The notes under the pieces: model-generated
Seen by the model: only the letters and a program-made list of their open reading frames with translations
The model's database searches: none
What the model was told of the DNA's origin: nothing
Source: Halosimplex aquaticum
Lineage (GTDB): Archaea; Halobacteriota; Halobacteria; Halobacteriales; Haloarculaceae
Direction of reading: 5' to 3'
DNA: 64,000 bases
NCBI RefSeq assembly: GCF_028747785.1
Contig: NZ_CP118158.1
Location: forward strand, 3,658,001 to 3,722,000
In this document: positions 26,814 to 36,323 of the stretch, piece after piece
Position numbering within the stretch: position 1 is the stretch's first letter
How the letters are laid out: the number at the start of each line of letters is the position of its first letter
Translations under genes and position numbers: made by a program

Positions 26814-27680
26814 ATGACGGCGGAACCGCTGGCCTATCGAGCGCGCAAGTGGGCGCTCCAGCAGATCTCGTCGGTGACGAAGCGACCCGACCAGCACGAC
26901 CGCCTCGCCGAGACCGACTGGGACGTGCTCGTCGTCCTCGACGCCTGCCGCTACGACGCCCTCCAGCGAGTCACCCACTGGCCGGTCGAGCGCTGTCGCT
27001 CCCCCGGCAGCGCCACGGGCCACTGGCTCGAAGAGTGCGGGCGCTCCGGCGTCCTCGAAGACAGCTACGTCGCCACCGGGAACGTCAACTACGCCAACTT
27101 CGACGTCGGCGCCGCCGCGGTCGACCACGTCTGGGAGGACCACTGGAACGACCGACTGGGGAACGTCCTCCCCGAACCGGTGCTCGACGCCGCCGACGAC
27201 TTCCTCGCCGACGGCGAGCGCCCCGTCGTCGCGCACCTCCTGCCGCCCCACGCCCCCTACGTCGCCGAAGTCGGCGACACCTGGATCCCCGCCTTCCCCG
27301 ACGTGGACGTGTGGCGGCGCAACCCCGGCCGCGAGGACGAGGACAAGCTCTCGCCGCAAGTCGCCATGGCCTCGGGCCACGTCGACATGGAGCGAGCCAT
27401 CGCCGGCTACCACGCCTCCGTCGAGGCGACGTGGGAGGCGATCCTCCCGACGATCGGCGAGTGGGTCGACCGCGACCTGACCGTCGTCGTCACCGCCGAC
27501 CACGGCGAGACGTTCGGCCGCTGGCGCGACTGGAAGCTCTACGGTCACCCGAACCGCGTCCACGTCCGCCCGCTCGTCGAGGTGCCGTGGATCGTCTTCG
27601 AACAGGCGCCGCCCGTCGAGGCCGACGACGCCGCCGACGGCGTCCAGGAGAAGCTCGAAGCGCTCGGCTACGTGGAGTAA
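26814..27680 (+). CDS. AlkP-superfamily hydrolase/transferase, short form
   Basis: A 288-residue protein of the alkaline-phosphatase superfamily. A first metal site is suggested by DVLVVLDACRYDAL near residue 40, and a second by VVTADHGETFGR near 225 with a following His. The stretch SPGSATGHWL takes the place of the usual nucleophile loop. No signal peptide or membrane helix, so it is cytoplasmic. It ends LEALGYVE, the tail shared with five other paralogs in this island. The formylglycine Cys motif of true sulfatases is absent. Likely a phospho-group enzyme acting on glycan precursors; exact activity not known. Confidence 0.68.
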   Translation: MTAEPLAYRARKWALQQISSVTKRPDQHDRLAETDWDVLVVLDACRYDALQRVTHWPVERCRSPGSATGHWLEECGRSGVLEDSYVATGNVNYANFDVGAAAVDHVWEDHWNDRLGNVLPEPVLDAADDFLADGERPVVAHLLPPHAPYVAEVGDTWIPAFPDVDVWRRNPGREDEDKLSPQVAMASGHVDMERAIAGYHASVEATWEAILPTIGEWVDRDLTVVVTADHGETFGRWRDWKLYGHPNRVHVRPLVEVPWIVFEQAPPVEADDAADGVQEKLEALGYVE

Positions 27681-27711
27681 CGGAGACGCGACGGGGCCGC
27701 TCCGCGGTCGC

Positions 27712-28437
27712 TCAGTGCGAGTACAGCGAGTACAGCGGCTCCGCCGCGTCGACGAGTCGACCCGTCGTCGAGCGGTTGCGCCACCAGTCGACCACCTCCG
27801 ACGGCGTCCGAATCCTGTCTTCGTACCCCGCGACGGCGTCGGCGTTCTTCATCGGGTAGTCCTCCAGTTGCGGATGGGAGACCATCGTCACGACGCCCGC
27901 GCCGACCATGTACGGCGTTATCGCCGGGACGTGCGTCGGGACGAGGGTGATCCCCTCGACCGTGCGCGGGACCGGCCAGCGGCCCTCGTTGATGCAGTCG
28001 AAGCCGTTGTCGGCGAGCGCGCGGGCGGTCGTCCGGTCGTACTCGTGCCACGGCGGGATGAACGTCGTCGGCTCGATGCCGTGGGATTCCAGGATGTCCC
28101 GGCCCGCGCCGATCCGCCGGTCCTGCTCGTCGTAGTCCAGCCCCGCGAACTCGCTGCGGTCGTCGTAGAGCGGCCCGCCGCGGCCCTCGCCGACGTCCTC
28201 GTGTTCGTAGCCGTGCTGGGCGAGTTCCCAGCCGTTCTCGCGTAGGTCGTGCAGGAACTCGACCACGTCGGCGCTCAGGCGCTCGCCCTCGTACTTCGGA
28301 CAGACGGCGACGACGCCGCGGAGGCCGCGCTCGTCGTACCGCGAGAGGACGTCGACCCACGTCTCGTTGTCGACGTCCTGGTGGTAGTCGTCGAAGCGCA
28401 AGCAGACCAGCGAGAAGCGCGTGACGCCGGGCCACAT
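27712..28437 (-). CDS. Polysaccharide deacetylase-like (NodB-fold) protein
   Basis: A 241-residue protein with deacetylase-type motifs: LVCLRFDDYHQDV near residue 10 (catalytic Asp pair), WELAQHGYEHEDVG near 75 (metal His pair) and TTFIPPWHEYD near 125. This pattern also fits the DUF2334 branch of the fold. It is the last gene of a three-gene minus-strand operon; its ATG overlaps the stop of the AlkP gene by one base (TGATG). It could remove acetyl groups from amino sugars of the surface glycan. Substrate inferred from context only. Confidence 0.76.
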   Translation of the reverse strand: MWPGVTRFSLVCLRFDDYHQDVDNETWVDVLSRYDERGLRGVVAVCPKYEGERLSADVVEFLHDLRENGWELAQHGYEHEDVGEGRGGPLYDDRSEFAGLDYDEQDRRIGAGRDILESHGIEPTTFIPPWHEYDRTTARALADNGFDCINEGRWPVPRTVEGITLVPTHVPAITPYMVGAGVVTMVSHPQLEDYPMKNADAVAGYEDRIRTPSEVVDWWRNRSTTGRLVDAAEPLYSLYSH

Positions 28438-29951
28438 CACAGGTAGCCGAGGTCCTTGAGCTGTTCTTCGAGCTCCTCGTCGTCGGGCACCTCGAACTCG
28501 CCGGCGTCGTCGAGCGGTTCGAGCGTGTCGCGCATGACGCCGAGCAACTCGTCGGCGACCTCCGGCCGCTCGCCGAGGAGGTCGTTCGTCTCGTCGGGGT
28601 CCTCGCGCCAGGCGTACAGTTCGCGGTCGTGGTCGCCCTCCAGCGCGCCGGTGACGATGAGCTTGTGCTCGTCGTCGCGGACCGCTTGCAGCGGGCGAGC
28701 GAAGCGGGTCGCGTCGAAGTCGGGGTACTTGCGCTGGAGCCGCTCGATGGGGCCGTCGAAGCCCGCGTACTCGGCGAAGGTGTAGTCGTGGTAGCGCCGG
28801 TCCTCGAAGCCCAGCAGGCTCTCGGTGAGGTCGTAGTCGGGCGGCGTCTCCCCGGCCGCTTCGAGGAACGTCGGGTGCAGGTCGACCAGCGACATCTGGT
28901 TGTCGATGCGCTTTCCGGCGGGCGCGGCGTCGCCGGCCGCGCCGTCCCCGGTCCCGGATCCGGACCGCGGCGGCTTGATCACCAGCGGCACGTGCAGGAG
29001 CGTGTCGTACAGCGAGAAGATGTGACTCGTGAGCCCGCCGTGGTCGCCGAAGTTGTCGCCGTGGTCCGAGGTGACGACGACCATCGTGTCCTCGTAGACC
29101 CCCTTCGACTCCAGGAACGCCATCAGCTCGCCGATGAGGTCGTCGAGGTACCGGACGGCGCCGTCGTACCACGCCTCGATGACGGCCCACTCCTCGTCGC
29201 TCATCTCCACCTCGCCGGCGAAGACGCCGTCGCCGCCGCTGTGGGACACCTGTCTGAGCTTCTCGATGTCGTGGCCGGGCAGGTCCTGCGCCTGTCTGCC
29301 GATCGCCTCCATCGCGCGTTCGAGGACCTCCCAGCGGGGGCGCTCCAGCCCCTCGGTGAACATCCGCTTGTACGGCCGCGGCGGGTTGAACGGCTGGTGG
29401 GCCGTCTTGGCGTTGATGAACCCGAAGAAGGGGTCGCCGTCGTCGGCGGCGTCGTCGACGAACCGCTCCAGGCGGTCGTACTTGTAGCGGGTCTTGTCGT
29501 CGGGGCCCCGCGTCAGCGTGAAGCCGACCTGCTTGGCGAACGAGCGGTCGCCGAGAACCTTCTGCGCGAAGTCCAGATCCGCGCCGATACGGCGGGTCTC
29601 GACGTAGTCGTCGACGCCGCGGGCGTACCCGCGGCTCTTTCGGATATGCGCGCCGGCGCTCGCGGCGAAGGTCCGGTACCCCTGGCGTTTCATCGCCTCG
29701 GGGAGCGTCTCCAGGTCGTCCGGGATGCCGAGCGAGTTGCCGTAGATGCCGGTGTGAGAGGGGTACTTGCCCGTGAAGATCGCGCCGTGGACGGTCGGCG
29801 TCCAGATCGACGGGGCGAAGGCGTTGTCGTAGCGGACCCCCTCCTCGGCCAGCCTCGTCATCGTCGGCGTCGTCTCGCGCTCGTAGCCGTAGGTCGAGCA
29901 GTGGTCGATGCGCAGCGCGTCGATAACCAGGAAGAGGACGTTCGGTTGCAT
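28437..29951 (-). CDS. Sulfatase-like AlkP-superfamily protein
   Basis: A 504-residue member of the sulfatase branch of the alkaline-phosphatase superfamily. Metal motifs are NVLFLVIDALRIDH at the start and VVVTSDHGDNFGDHG near 305. The nucleophile loop is SIWTPTVHGAIFTGKYP, with Thr where sulfatases have the Cys that becomes formylglycine, so sulfate-ester cleavage is unlikely. The LYDTLLHVPLVIK segment is typical of the branch. No export signal. It ends LKDLGYL. Middle gene of a tightly overlapping operon (one-base TGATG overlaps on both sides). A phospho- or pyrophospho-transfer role on glycans is inferred. Confidence 0.8.
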   Translation of the reverse strand: MQPNVLFLVIDALRIDHCSTYGYERETTPTMTRLAEEGVRYDNAFAPSIWTPTVHGAIFTGKYPSHTGIYGNSLGIPDDLETLPEAMKRQGYRTFAASAGAHIRKSRGYARGVDDYVETRRIGADLDFAQKVLGDRSFAKQVGFTLTRGPDDKTRYKYDRLERFVDDAADDGDPFFGFINAKTAHQPFNPPRPYKRMFTEGLERPRWEVLERAMEAIGRQAQDLPGHDIEKLRQVSHSGGDGVFAGEVEMSDEEWAVIEAWYDGAVRYLDDLIGELMAFLESKGVYEDTMVVVTSDHGDNFGDHGGLTSHIFSLYDTLLHVPLVIKPPRSGSGTGDGAAGDAAPAGKRIDNQMSLVDLHPTFLEAAGETPPDYDLTESLLGFEDRRYHDYTFAEYAGFDGPIERLQRKYPDFDATRFARPLQAVRDDEHKLIVTGALEGDHDRELYAWREDPDETNDLLGERPEVADELLGVMRDTLEPLDDAGEFEVPDDEELEEQLKDLGYL

Positions 29952-30925
29952 CACATGTACCCCAGGTCTTCGAGCTGTCCCTTGACCTCCGCGGCGCCGG
30001 CCTCCGAGAACGACCCCTCCTCGCGGTCGCCCCGGTGGTCGCCGCCACGCAGTTCTGCTTCGATCGCCGCTCGCACGTCGACGACGCTCCCGATGGCCTC
30101 CACCATCGCCTCGTCGGTGCCGGCCACCATCGCCTCGTCGGTGTGGACGCCGTCCTGCAACCCGTGGTCGCTGACGAGCAGGAGTTCGTCCCCGTCGGCG
30201 AGGTCCTCGCGGAGTTCGCCGACGAACTCGTCGAGCTCGTCGTAGGCCGACCGCTGGAGCGCGGGCAGGTCGTAGGTGACGTGGCCGACCAGGTCCAGTC
30301 CGCTCGTGTAGGCGAAGACGAGTTCGTAGCGGCCGCCCCGGAGGCCCCGACGAGCTCGGGCGATGCGGACCATCGCCATCTCCAGGCACTGCTCGTAGAA
30401 CTCGTAGGGGTCGGCGGAGGTGTGGCCGCCGGTCGCGTCGGGGTCCCGCTCGAACAGGTCGCCCAGCGACCGCCGGAGGTTGTGCTCGCGGTCCTCGCTG
30501 TCGGGGTCGACGACGTAGTTGGGGACGCCGATGGCCGTCGCCTCGCGGCCGTCGAACAGCGTCTCGATGTCGTTCTCCTCGTAGTAGGTCGCCGGCGTGC
30601 GGAAGGCGTCGGCGTCGGTGTTCGTCAGCAGCCAGGCGCCGATGCGGGTCTGGAGGGCGTCGGGCATGAGGAAGTCCGCGACGGTGCTGCCGAGTTCGAG
30701 GAGCGGGTTGCCCCAGGCGACGCCGTCGTCTTCGAGCGTGAGGCCGTGGTCCTCGGGGCGCAGTCCCGTGATTATCGTCGGCCAGAGCTCGTGGGTGCTC
30801 GGCTCGCCCGCGACGCTCTCGATGGTCTCGATGGAGCGGTGGGCGGCGAGCGTCAGGTTCGGGTGGGCGTCCGGATCGACGAGATCCGGGTCCAGCGCGT
30901 CGATGCCCAGCACGACGACTGTCAT
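29951..30925 (-). CDS. Type I phosphodiesterase/NPP-like AlkP-superfamily protein
   Basis: A 324-residue protein resembling nucleotide pyrophosphatase/phosphodiesterases. It opens TVVVLGIDALDPDLV, has a Thr in THELWPTIITGLRPEDHG at the nucleophile position, and a metal site ELLLVSDHGLQDGVH near 265. No signal peptide. Ends LEDLGYM, the tail shared with neighbouring paralogs. It is the first gene of the three-gene minus operon and its promoter faces the GT4 gene at 31116 across 190 bases. It may cleave or transfer a nucleotide-linked or lipid-linked phosphodiester; exact substrate unknown. Confidence 0.76.
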   Translation of the reverse strand: MTVVVLGIDALDPDLVDPDAHPNLTLAAHRSIETIESVAGEPSTHELWPTIITGLRPEDHGLTLEDDGVAWGNPLLELGSTVADFLMPDALQTRIGAWLLTNTDADAFRTPATYYEENDIETLFDGREATAIGVPNYVVDPDSEDREHNLRRSLGDLFERDPDATGGHTSADPYEFYEQCLEMAMVRIARARRGLRGGRYELVFAYTSGLDLVGHVTYDLPALQRSAYDELDEFVGELREDLADGDELLLVSDHGLQDGVHTDEAMVAGTDEAMVEAIGSVVDVRAAIEAELRGGDHRGDREEGSFSEAGAAEVKGQLEDLGYM

Positions 30926-31115
30926 TGCTCCGCGGTTCAGTGTCCAGAGAGAAATTCGTTTGGATCCGTCCGCCGCCGGCCGGATCGCCGCCCCGTGTCG
31001 TTCGCGTGCCGTCGTGCACCGCTCGCACGCCGCTCCCGAACGGCCCGCGACCTGCCGTCGCGTGCGCTCTCGACCGATGAGAACACTTTTGAGCGTGATA
31101 GGACTCCACTCTGGC

Positions 31116-32153
31116 ATGAAAGTCGGCTACTTCTGCTATCGTCTCTCGGGCACCGGCCCCCGGACCCGGGCCGCCGACATCATCGAAGCGGTGGCGACGG
31201 AGTCGGACCACGAGGTCGTGGTCCTGACGAACGAACCCGAGAACGTCAGAGGGCCGGCGACGGTGCACCCGATCTCGCTCGACGACCCCCTGTCGACGCT
31301 CGCGACGACGCGGCGGGCGTTCGCCGACGCCGACGTCGTCCACGTGCCGGTGAACATGTATCAGGTGCTGTTCGTCCGGCTCGTCTACTGGGGGCCCCTC
31401 GTCGGCGGGGTCGGCCCCGGCCTGCAGCCCTCGGCCTTCCACCGGTATCTCGGCCGACTGCTCCGCATCGACAAGAAGATCAAGGTCCTCGAACACAACA
31501 AGCTCTGGGACGACTCGGGCTACGACACGGCCGTCTGCACGGCCACCATCGACACCGACCGCTTCTACCAGTACGACGACGAGCGGGTCCGGGAGCTCCG
31601 CCGCGAGTGGGGCATCGGCGACGAGGAGACCGTCGTCCTCTACGTCGGCGCGCTCATCGAGGAACAGGGGGCCGGACTCGTCGACGAGATGGCCAGGATC
31701 GCCCGCGACGAGGACGATATCCGCATCATCGTCGCCGGCGACGGCGAGATGGCCGACGTCTTCCGCGACCGCGAGGACCTCCAGTTCGAGGGGTTCGTCG
31801 ACAACAAGGACCTGCCGGCGTACTACAACGTGGCCGACGTGACGGTCGCGCCCCGCAGGAACGACAAGACCTCCAACGTGGGCCTCGAATCCATCGCCTG
31901 CGGCACGCCGATGATCTCGACGGCGCAGGGCCACATCGTCGACCTGTTCAAAGACCGCGGGACGTACGTCTGGGCCGACCGGACCCCCGAGGCCGTGCTG
32001 GAGACCGTCCGCGAACTGACCGGCGACCCCGAGTACTACCAGGCCCAGGTCGAGCGCGGGCTCCAAACGATGGAGGAGATGCCGCTGTCGCTCGAAAACG
32101 CGGTCCAGACGCACCTCGACGTGTACGCGGAACTGGCGCGCGGCCGCGACTGA
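31116..32153 (+). CDS. GT4-family glycosyltransferase
   Basis: A 345-residue GT-B enzyme beginning KVGYFCYRLSGTGPRTRA. The C-terminal donor domain includes VVLYVGALIEEQGAGL, GFVDNKDLPAYYNVADVTVAP and NVGLESIACGTPMIST, where Glu in GLES fits the retaining GT4 EX7E region. Start chosen at 31116; longer in-frame sequence upstream overlaps the divergent phosphodiesterase gene and is Arg/Ser-rich. Part of the surface-glycan island, followed by an AlkP gene 82 bases downstream. Confidence 0.82.
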   Translation: MKVGYFCYRLSGTGPRTRAADIIEAVATESDHEVVVLTNEPENVRGPATVHPISLDDPLSTLATTRRAFADADVVHVPVNMYQVLFVRLVYWGPLVGGVGPGLQPSAFHRYLGRLLRIDKKIKVLEHNKLWDDSGYDTAVCTATIDTDRFYQYDDERVRELRREWGIGDEETVVLYVGALIEEQGAGLVDEMARIARDEDDIRIIVAGDGEMADVFRDREDLQFEGFVDNKDLPAYYNVADVTVAPRRNDKTSNVGLESIACGTPMISTAQGHIVDLFKDRGTYVWADRTPEAVLETVRELTGDPEYYQAQVERGLQTMEEMPLSLENAVQTHLDVYAELARGRD

Positions 32154-32235
32154 ACGACCGCCGACAGCCCGGAGAACTGGCCGGCGGGGAACCACGCAAT
32201 ATAAATCCCGTTGCGGTCAACCCACGCTCCGAGTG

Positions 32236-33672
32236 ATGGACCCGCCTAACGTACTGCTCGTGGTACTCGACAGCGCCCGGGCGCGCAACTGCAGCCTCTA
32301 CGGCCACGACAACGAGACCACGCCGTTCCTCTCCGAGTTCGCCGACGACGCGGTCACGTTCGAACAGGCCCGAGCGCCGAGCGTCCACAGCATCTCGAGT
32401 CACGCGAGCATCTTCACGGGCTATCACACCGAGGAACACGACGTCACCGAGCACAAGTCGTTCGTCAGGCCGGAGGCGACGGTCTGGCACCGGATCGCCG
32501 CGGAACACGGGTACGAGACCGGGCTGTTCACCCCGAACGTCATCGTCGCCCAGACCTCGAACCTTGGGGACGTCTTCGACACCTGCGTCGGGCCCAAGCG
32601 GGCGAAGTTCCGCCTGTTCGACGACGCGCTCGCGCCCCTCGACGTGCAGGGGCGGCTCTCCCCGAAGGAGTACGCCAGGGAGGCGCTCGGCCACGACAAG
32701 CCGATACGGTCGCTGCTCAACGGCGTCTACAAGAAACTCGAATCGCGCGGCGGCTCGCACGACCCCACGTCCGAGGGCGGCGACGTGTACGTCGACGAGT
32801 TCCTCTCCTGGGCCGACGAGCGCAGCGGTCCGTGGGCGGCCTGTCTCAACCTCATGGACTCGCACACGCCGTTCGAGCCCGATCCGGAGTACGACAACTG
32901 GAGCGACGACGCCGCCGAGCGCGCCCGCGAGCGGGTCCACGACGACGAGGTGCCCGAGCCGTTCACCGACGCGTTCTGGGAGCATCTCGCCGACCTCGAA
33001 CCGCTGTACGATGGAACGATCCGCCAGGCCGACGCCGCCGTCGAGCGGCTCGTCGAGGCACTGGACGAGCGCGGGCTCCTCGACGAGACGACGGTCGTCG
33101 TGACGAGCGACCACGGCGAGGGCTTCGGCGAACGGACGGAACTCGACCCGGACGTGCGGCTCCGCCACCACAGCTGGGGGATCGACGAGGTGCTCACCCA
33201 CGTCCCGCTGCTCGTCAGGTCGCCCGGAGGCGACGGCGGGCGGACCGTCGCGTCGCCGGCGTCGCTCACGCGGTTTCCCGACGTGGTCGACGCGACGGTC
33301 GAGGGCGACGACCCGGCCGACGCGTTCGTCCCGGACGGCGACGTCCTCAGCTCGACGTTCCGCATCAAGCCCCCGGGCAACGAGCTCTCGCTCCCGGAGG
33401 CAGAGCGGGAGCCGTACTTCGGCCCCTGGCGAGCGGTCTACCGGGAAACCGAGGACGGCGTCGTGAAGTACGCGCGGCGGGGCGACGACGCGATCGAACT
33501 CGGGGTCCCCGACGCTCAGCGGACCGTCCGCCGGGCCGACAGCGACGGGGGCGTCGTCGAAGACGTCTTCGGCGGGCTGGAGCCCCGGGGCGTCAGACTC
33601 GGGAGCGCGGCCGGCCGCGACGTCGAGGACGACGTCGAGGACAGGCTCGCGGACCTCGGCTACCTCCGGTAG
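32236..33672 (+). CDS. Sulfatase-like AlkP-superfamily protein
   Basis: A 478-residue protein with the superfamily frame: NVLLVVLDSARARNCSLYGHD at the N-terminus, nucleophile loop APSVHSISSHASIFTGYH with Ser at the expected position, and VVVTSDHGEGFGERT near 290. The Cys-x-Pro-x-Arg signature of sulfatases is absent. Cytoplasmic by lack of signal or helices. Ends LADLGYLR. The GTG three bases upstream is an alternative start. It lies between a GT4 and a flippase, suggesting action on a glycan or its lipid carrier. Confidence 0.78.
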   Translation: MDPPNVLLVVLDSARARNCSLYGHDNETTPFLSEFADDAVTFEQARAPSVHSISSHASIFTGYHTEEHDVTEHKSFVRPEATVWHRIAAEHGYETGLFTPNVIVAQTSNLGDVFDTCVGPKRAKFRLFDDALAPLDVQGRLSPKEYAREALGHDKPIRSLLNGVYKKLESRGGSHDPTSEGGDVYVDEFLSWADERSGPWAACLNLMDSHTPFEPDPEYDNWSDDAAERARERVHDDEVPEPFTDAFWEHLADLEPLYDGTIRQADAAVERLVEALDERGLLDETTVVVTSDHGEGFGERTELDPDVRLRHHSWGIDEVLTHVPLLVRSPGGDGGRTVASPASLTRFPDVVDATVEGDDPADAFVPDGDVLSSTFRIKPPGNELSLPEAEREPYFGPWRAVYRETEDGVVKYARRGDDAIELGVPDAQRTVRRADSDGGVVEDVFGGLEPRGVRLGSAAGRDVEDDVEDRLADLGYLR

Positions 33673-33715
33673 GAACCGCACCTATTATTGGCCGGCCAGC
33701 AATCTACCCAAAGCG

Positions 33716-35119
33716 ATGCGCCGCGACCGAACCGCCGTACTGCACTTCGCCGCCCAGGTAGCGCGGTCGCTCGCGGGGTTCGGGACGACGCTACTGGCCG
33801 CTCAATACTTCGGTGCGGCCGGCCTCGGCATCTACTCACAGGTCCTCGCGCTGCTGTTCTGGCTCAAACTGCCCAGCAACAGCATCAAGACGGCCGTCTC
33901 GAAGCGGATGTCCGAGACGGAGGACGTGACCGGCCACTTCAGCGCCGGGCTGGTCGCCGCCCTCGGGTACGGCGTCCTCGTCGGCGTCGTCGTCTTCCTC
34001 TTCGAGTCGTACGTGAACGGATACCTGAACGCCGACGCGGCCCACCTGCTCGTCTTCCTGCTGGCCGCGAACATGGTGTTCGACCACGTCAAGAGCGGCT
34101 TCGTCGGCCGCAAGCGGGTGGCCGTGTCGGGGTGGCTCGGGACGGCCGAACAGATCCTCCGACTCGCGAGTCAACTCGCGTTCGTCCTCGGCGGCGCGAT
34201 GGTGATCGGGCTCGTCACGGGCCACCTCGTCTCGCTGGCCGTCTTCGGCCTCATCGGCCTCTTCCTGTTGCGACGGCACCTGACGATTCCCGACCTGGGG
34301 GACTTCGACGACCTGCGCAGGTACGCCCAGTACTCCTGGCTGGGCAACCTGCAGGGGCTGGCGCTGACGTGGATGGACATCCTCGTCCTCGGGCTGTTCG
34401 TCGGCGACAGTCAGGTGGGGATCTACCAGGCCTCGTGGACGCTCGCCTCGTTCCTGGCGCTGACCAGCAAGTCCATCGGGAAGACGCTGTTCCCGGAGCT
34501 GAGCGACCTGGGGACCGACGAGCGCTACGACCGCGCCCGCAGCCTCGTCGGCGACGGCCTCCTGTTCGCCGGCGTGTTCCTGATCCCCGGCGCGTTCGGC
34601 GCGCTGGTCATCGGCGACCGGATCCTCGACGTGTACAGCGCGGAGTTCTCGGCCGGAGCGACGATACTCGTCATCCTCATCGCCGCGCGGACGGTCCACG
34701 CCTTCGGCAGCCAGTTCGTCAACACGCTGAACGGCCTCGACTACCCGGAGATCGCCTTCCGCGTCAACGCCGCCTTCTTCGCGACGAACATCTCCCTGAA
34801 CGTCCTGCTCGTCTACCTGATCGGCTGGTACGGCGCGGCCATCGCGACGCTCGCCTCGACCACGGTCTACCTGGCCGTGTCGTGGTTCGAACTCCGCGGC
34901 GAGGTCGGCGCCATCGACGTCCCCCTCGTGGAGATCGGGTACGAACTCGTCGCGAGCGTCGCGATGGCCGGCGTCGTCTGGTCGGCGCTCCCGTATCTCC
35001 CGCGGAACGTCTTCGCGACCGTCGGGGCCGTGTTCCTCGGTGCCGCCGTCTACGGCGCGATCATCCTCCTCCTGTCCACGAAGATCCGCGGCAAGGTGCT
35101 GACGCTCGTCGGGACCTGA
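33716..35119 (+). CDS. Polysaccharide flippase (Wzx/MATE superfamily)
   Basis: A 467-residue membrane protein with about 12-14 helices, including the N-terminal QVARSLAGFGTTLLAAQYFG and the central YSWLGNLQGLALTWMDILVLGLF. It belongs to the polysaccharide transporter branch of the MOP superfamily, which moves lipid-linked sugars across the membrane; in Haloferax AglR has a comparable role. CTATTATTGG about 26 bases before the ATG is a likely TATA box, so the transcript is probably leaderless. It stands between two AlkP genes within the glycan island. Confidence 0.84.
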   Translation: MRRDRTAVLHFAAQVARSLAGFGTTLLAAQYFGAAGLGIYSQVLALLFWLKLPSNSIKTAVSKRMSETEDVTGHFSAGLVAALGYGVLVGVVVFLFESYVNGYLNADAAHLLVFLLAANMVFDHVKSGFVGRKRVAVSGWLGTAEQILRLASQLAFVLGGAMVIGLVTGHLVSLAVFGLIGLFLLRRHLTIPDLGDFDDLRRYAQYSWLGNLQGLALTWMDILVLGLFVGDSQVGIYQASWTLASFLALTSKSIGKTLFPELSDLGTDERYDRARSLVGDGLLFAGVFLIPGAFGALVIGDRILDVYSAEFSAGATILVILIAARTVHAFGSQFVNTLNGLDYPEIAFRVNAAFFATNISLNVLLVYLIGWYGAAIATLASTTVYLAVSWFELRGEVGAIDVPLVEIGYELVASVAMAGVVWSALPYLPRNVFATVGAVFLGAAVYGAIILLLSTKIRGKVLTLVGT

Positions 35120-35189
35120 TCGGCCGACCCCGCGACCGACGGGGAACCGGATCCGAAAATACTTGCCCGTTTCAGGGGACGATCCGATA

Positions 35190-36296
35190 ATGGAAGACAT
35201 CGTTCTCGTCACGGCCGACTCCGTTCGGCGCGACTACGCCGACGCCTTCGAGTCGCTGTCGGACCTGCCGGTCCAGACCGGTGTCACCGGCAGCCACTAC
35301 ACCCGCCCGAGCCTCGCGAGCCTCATCTCGGCCAACTACCGCGGGGCGATCACCACCGAGGTGGTCTCGCCGACCATCGCGGAGGTGCTCTCCGACGCCG
35401 GCTACACCTGTCTCGGGTACACCCCGACGCCCAACACGGACGCTCGCTTCGGGTTCGACCGCGGGTTCGACGACTTCGACACGTTCGTCGAGCCCGGGAA
35501 CCGCGGGAGCAAGCTCCGGCAGTACCTCGGGTCGATCAACGCGCTCCGGTGGATCTACTACAAGATCTACCCGCCGCAGGCGAAAAGCGAGAACCGCCCG
35601 CGCGACCGCGAGGTCATCGAGCGGGCCATCGAGGAGTTCAACGCCGCGGACGGGCCGCGGTTCCTCTGGGTCCACCTCATGGAGACCCACCGCCCCTACG
35701 GCGTCGGCGACGAGGCCATGTCGAAGGAACTCGACCAGAAGGCCTTCTTCAAACCCGACAAGCTCACCGACGAGGAGGAGGCCGAAATCGAAGGGAAGTA
35801 CGCCGACGCCATCCGGCGAGCCGACGAGAACATCGACTACCTGCTCTCGGAGATCGACAGCGACCCGATCCTCGCCGTCACTTCGGACCACGGCGAGGGG
35901 TTCGGGGAGGACGGCTTCTACTTCCACCAGGGCCACAAGCGCTCGGTCGCGGACTTCCAGACCAAGGTGCCCGTCATCTTCGACGGAATCGACGCCGAGG
36001 GGCCGATGAGCCTGCTCGACGTCCCACCGACGCTCGTCGAGTCGGTCGGCGTCGACGCACCGGCGTCGTGGCACGGGACGAACCTGCTCGAATCCGAATC
36101 GGAGTACGCGGTCACGATCGCCCCCTGGCACGACACCGCGACCGTCGCCTGGCGGGACTACGAGAAGACGTTCGTCGCCCGCGACGCCGACGTGAGCTTC
36201 GAGGAAGGGGGCACGCGCGCCGACGTCGAACGCGCCGACGTGGACCAGGAGCTCGAAGAGCAGCTCCAGGACCTGGGCTACATGGACGCCGGCTGA
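35190..36296 (+). CDS. Sulfatase-like AlkP-superfamily protein
   Basis: A 368-residue paralog of the island's AlkP-type proteins. It opens DIVLVTADSVRRDYAD, has Thr in HYTRPSLASLISANY at the nucleophile position (T-R-P-S-L in place of C-x-P-S-R), and a metal motif ILAVTSDHGEGFGEDG near 230. No export signal. Ends LQDLGYMDAG. Start chosen at 35190; GAAAATACTT about 26 bases earlier is a plausible TATA. It converges on the GT2 gene with a 27-base gap. A phospho-transfer or phosphodiesterase role is more likely than sulfatase. Confidence 0.76.
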   Translation: MEDIVLVTADSVRRDYADAFESLSDLPVQTGVTGSHYTRPSLASLISANYRGAITTEVVSPTIAEVLSDAGYTCLGYTPTPNTDARFGFDRGFDDFDTFVEPGNRGSKLRQYLGSINALRWIYYKIYPPQAKSENRPRDREVIERAIEEFNAADGPRFLWVHLMETHRPYGVGDEAMSKELDQKAFFKPDKLTDEEEAEIEGKYADAIRRADENIDYLLSEIDSDPILAVTSDHGEGFGEDGFYFHQGHKRSVADFQTKVPVIFDGIDAEGPMSLLDVPPTLVESVGVDAPASWHGTNLLESESEYAVTIAPWHDTATVAWRDYEKTFVARDADVSFEEGGTRADVERADVDQELEEQLQDLGYMDAG

Positions 36297-36323
36297 ATCG
36301 ACCCGGTGCGCGACCCGTTCACC

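Noticed and set aside
28437..32195. 1252-residue single frame on the minus strand
   Set aside because: Only the last 504 residues look like protein (the AlkP gene from 29951). The upstream part is Arg/Gly/His-rich and crosses the NPP and GT4 genes.
28437..36296. Naming the AlkP paralogs as sulfatases
   Set aside because: The Cys/Ser-x-Pro-x-Arg formylglycine signature is absent in all of them.
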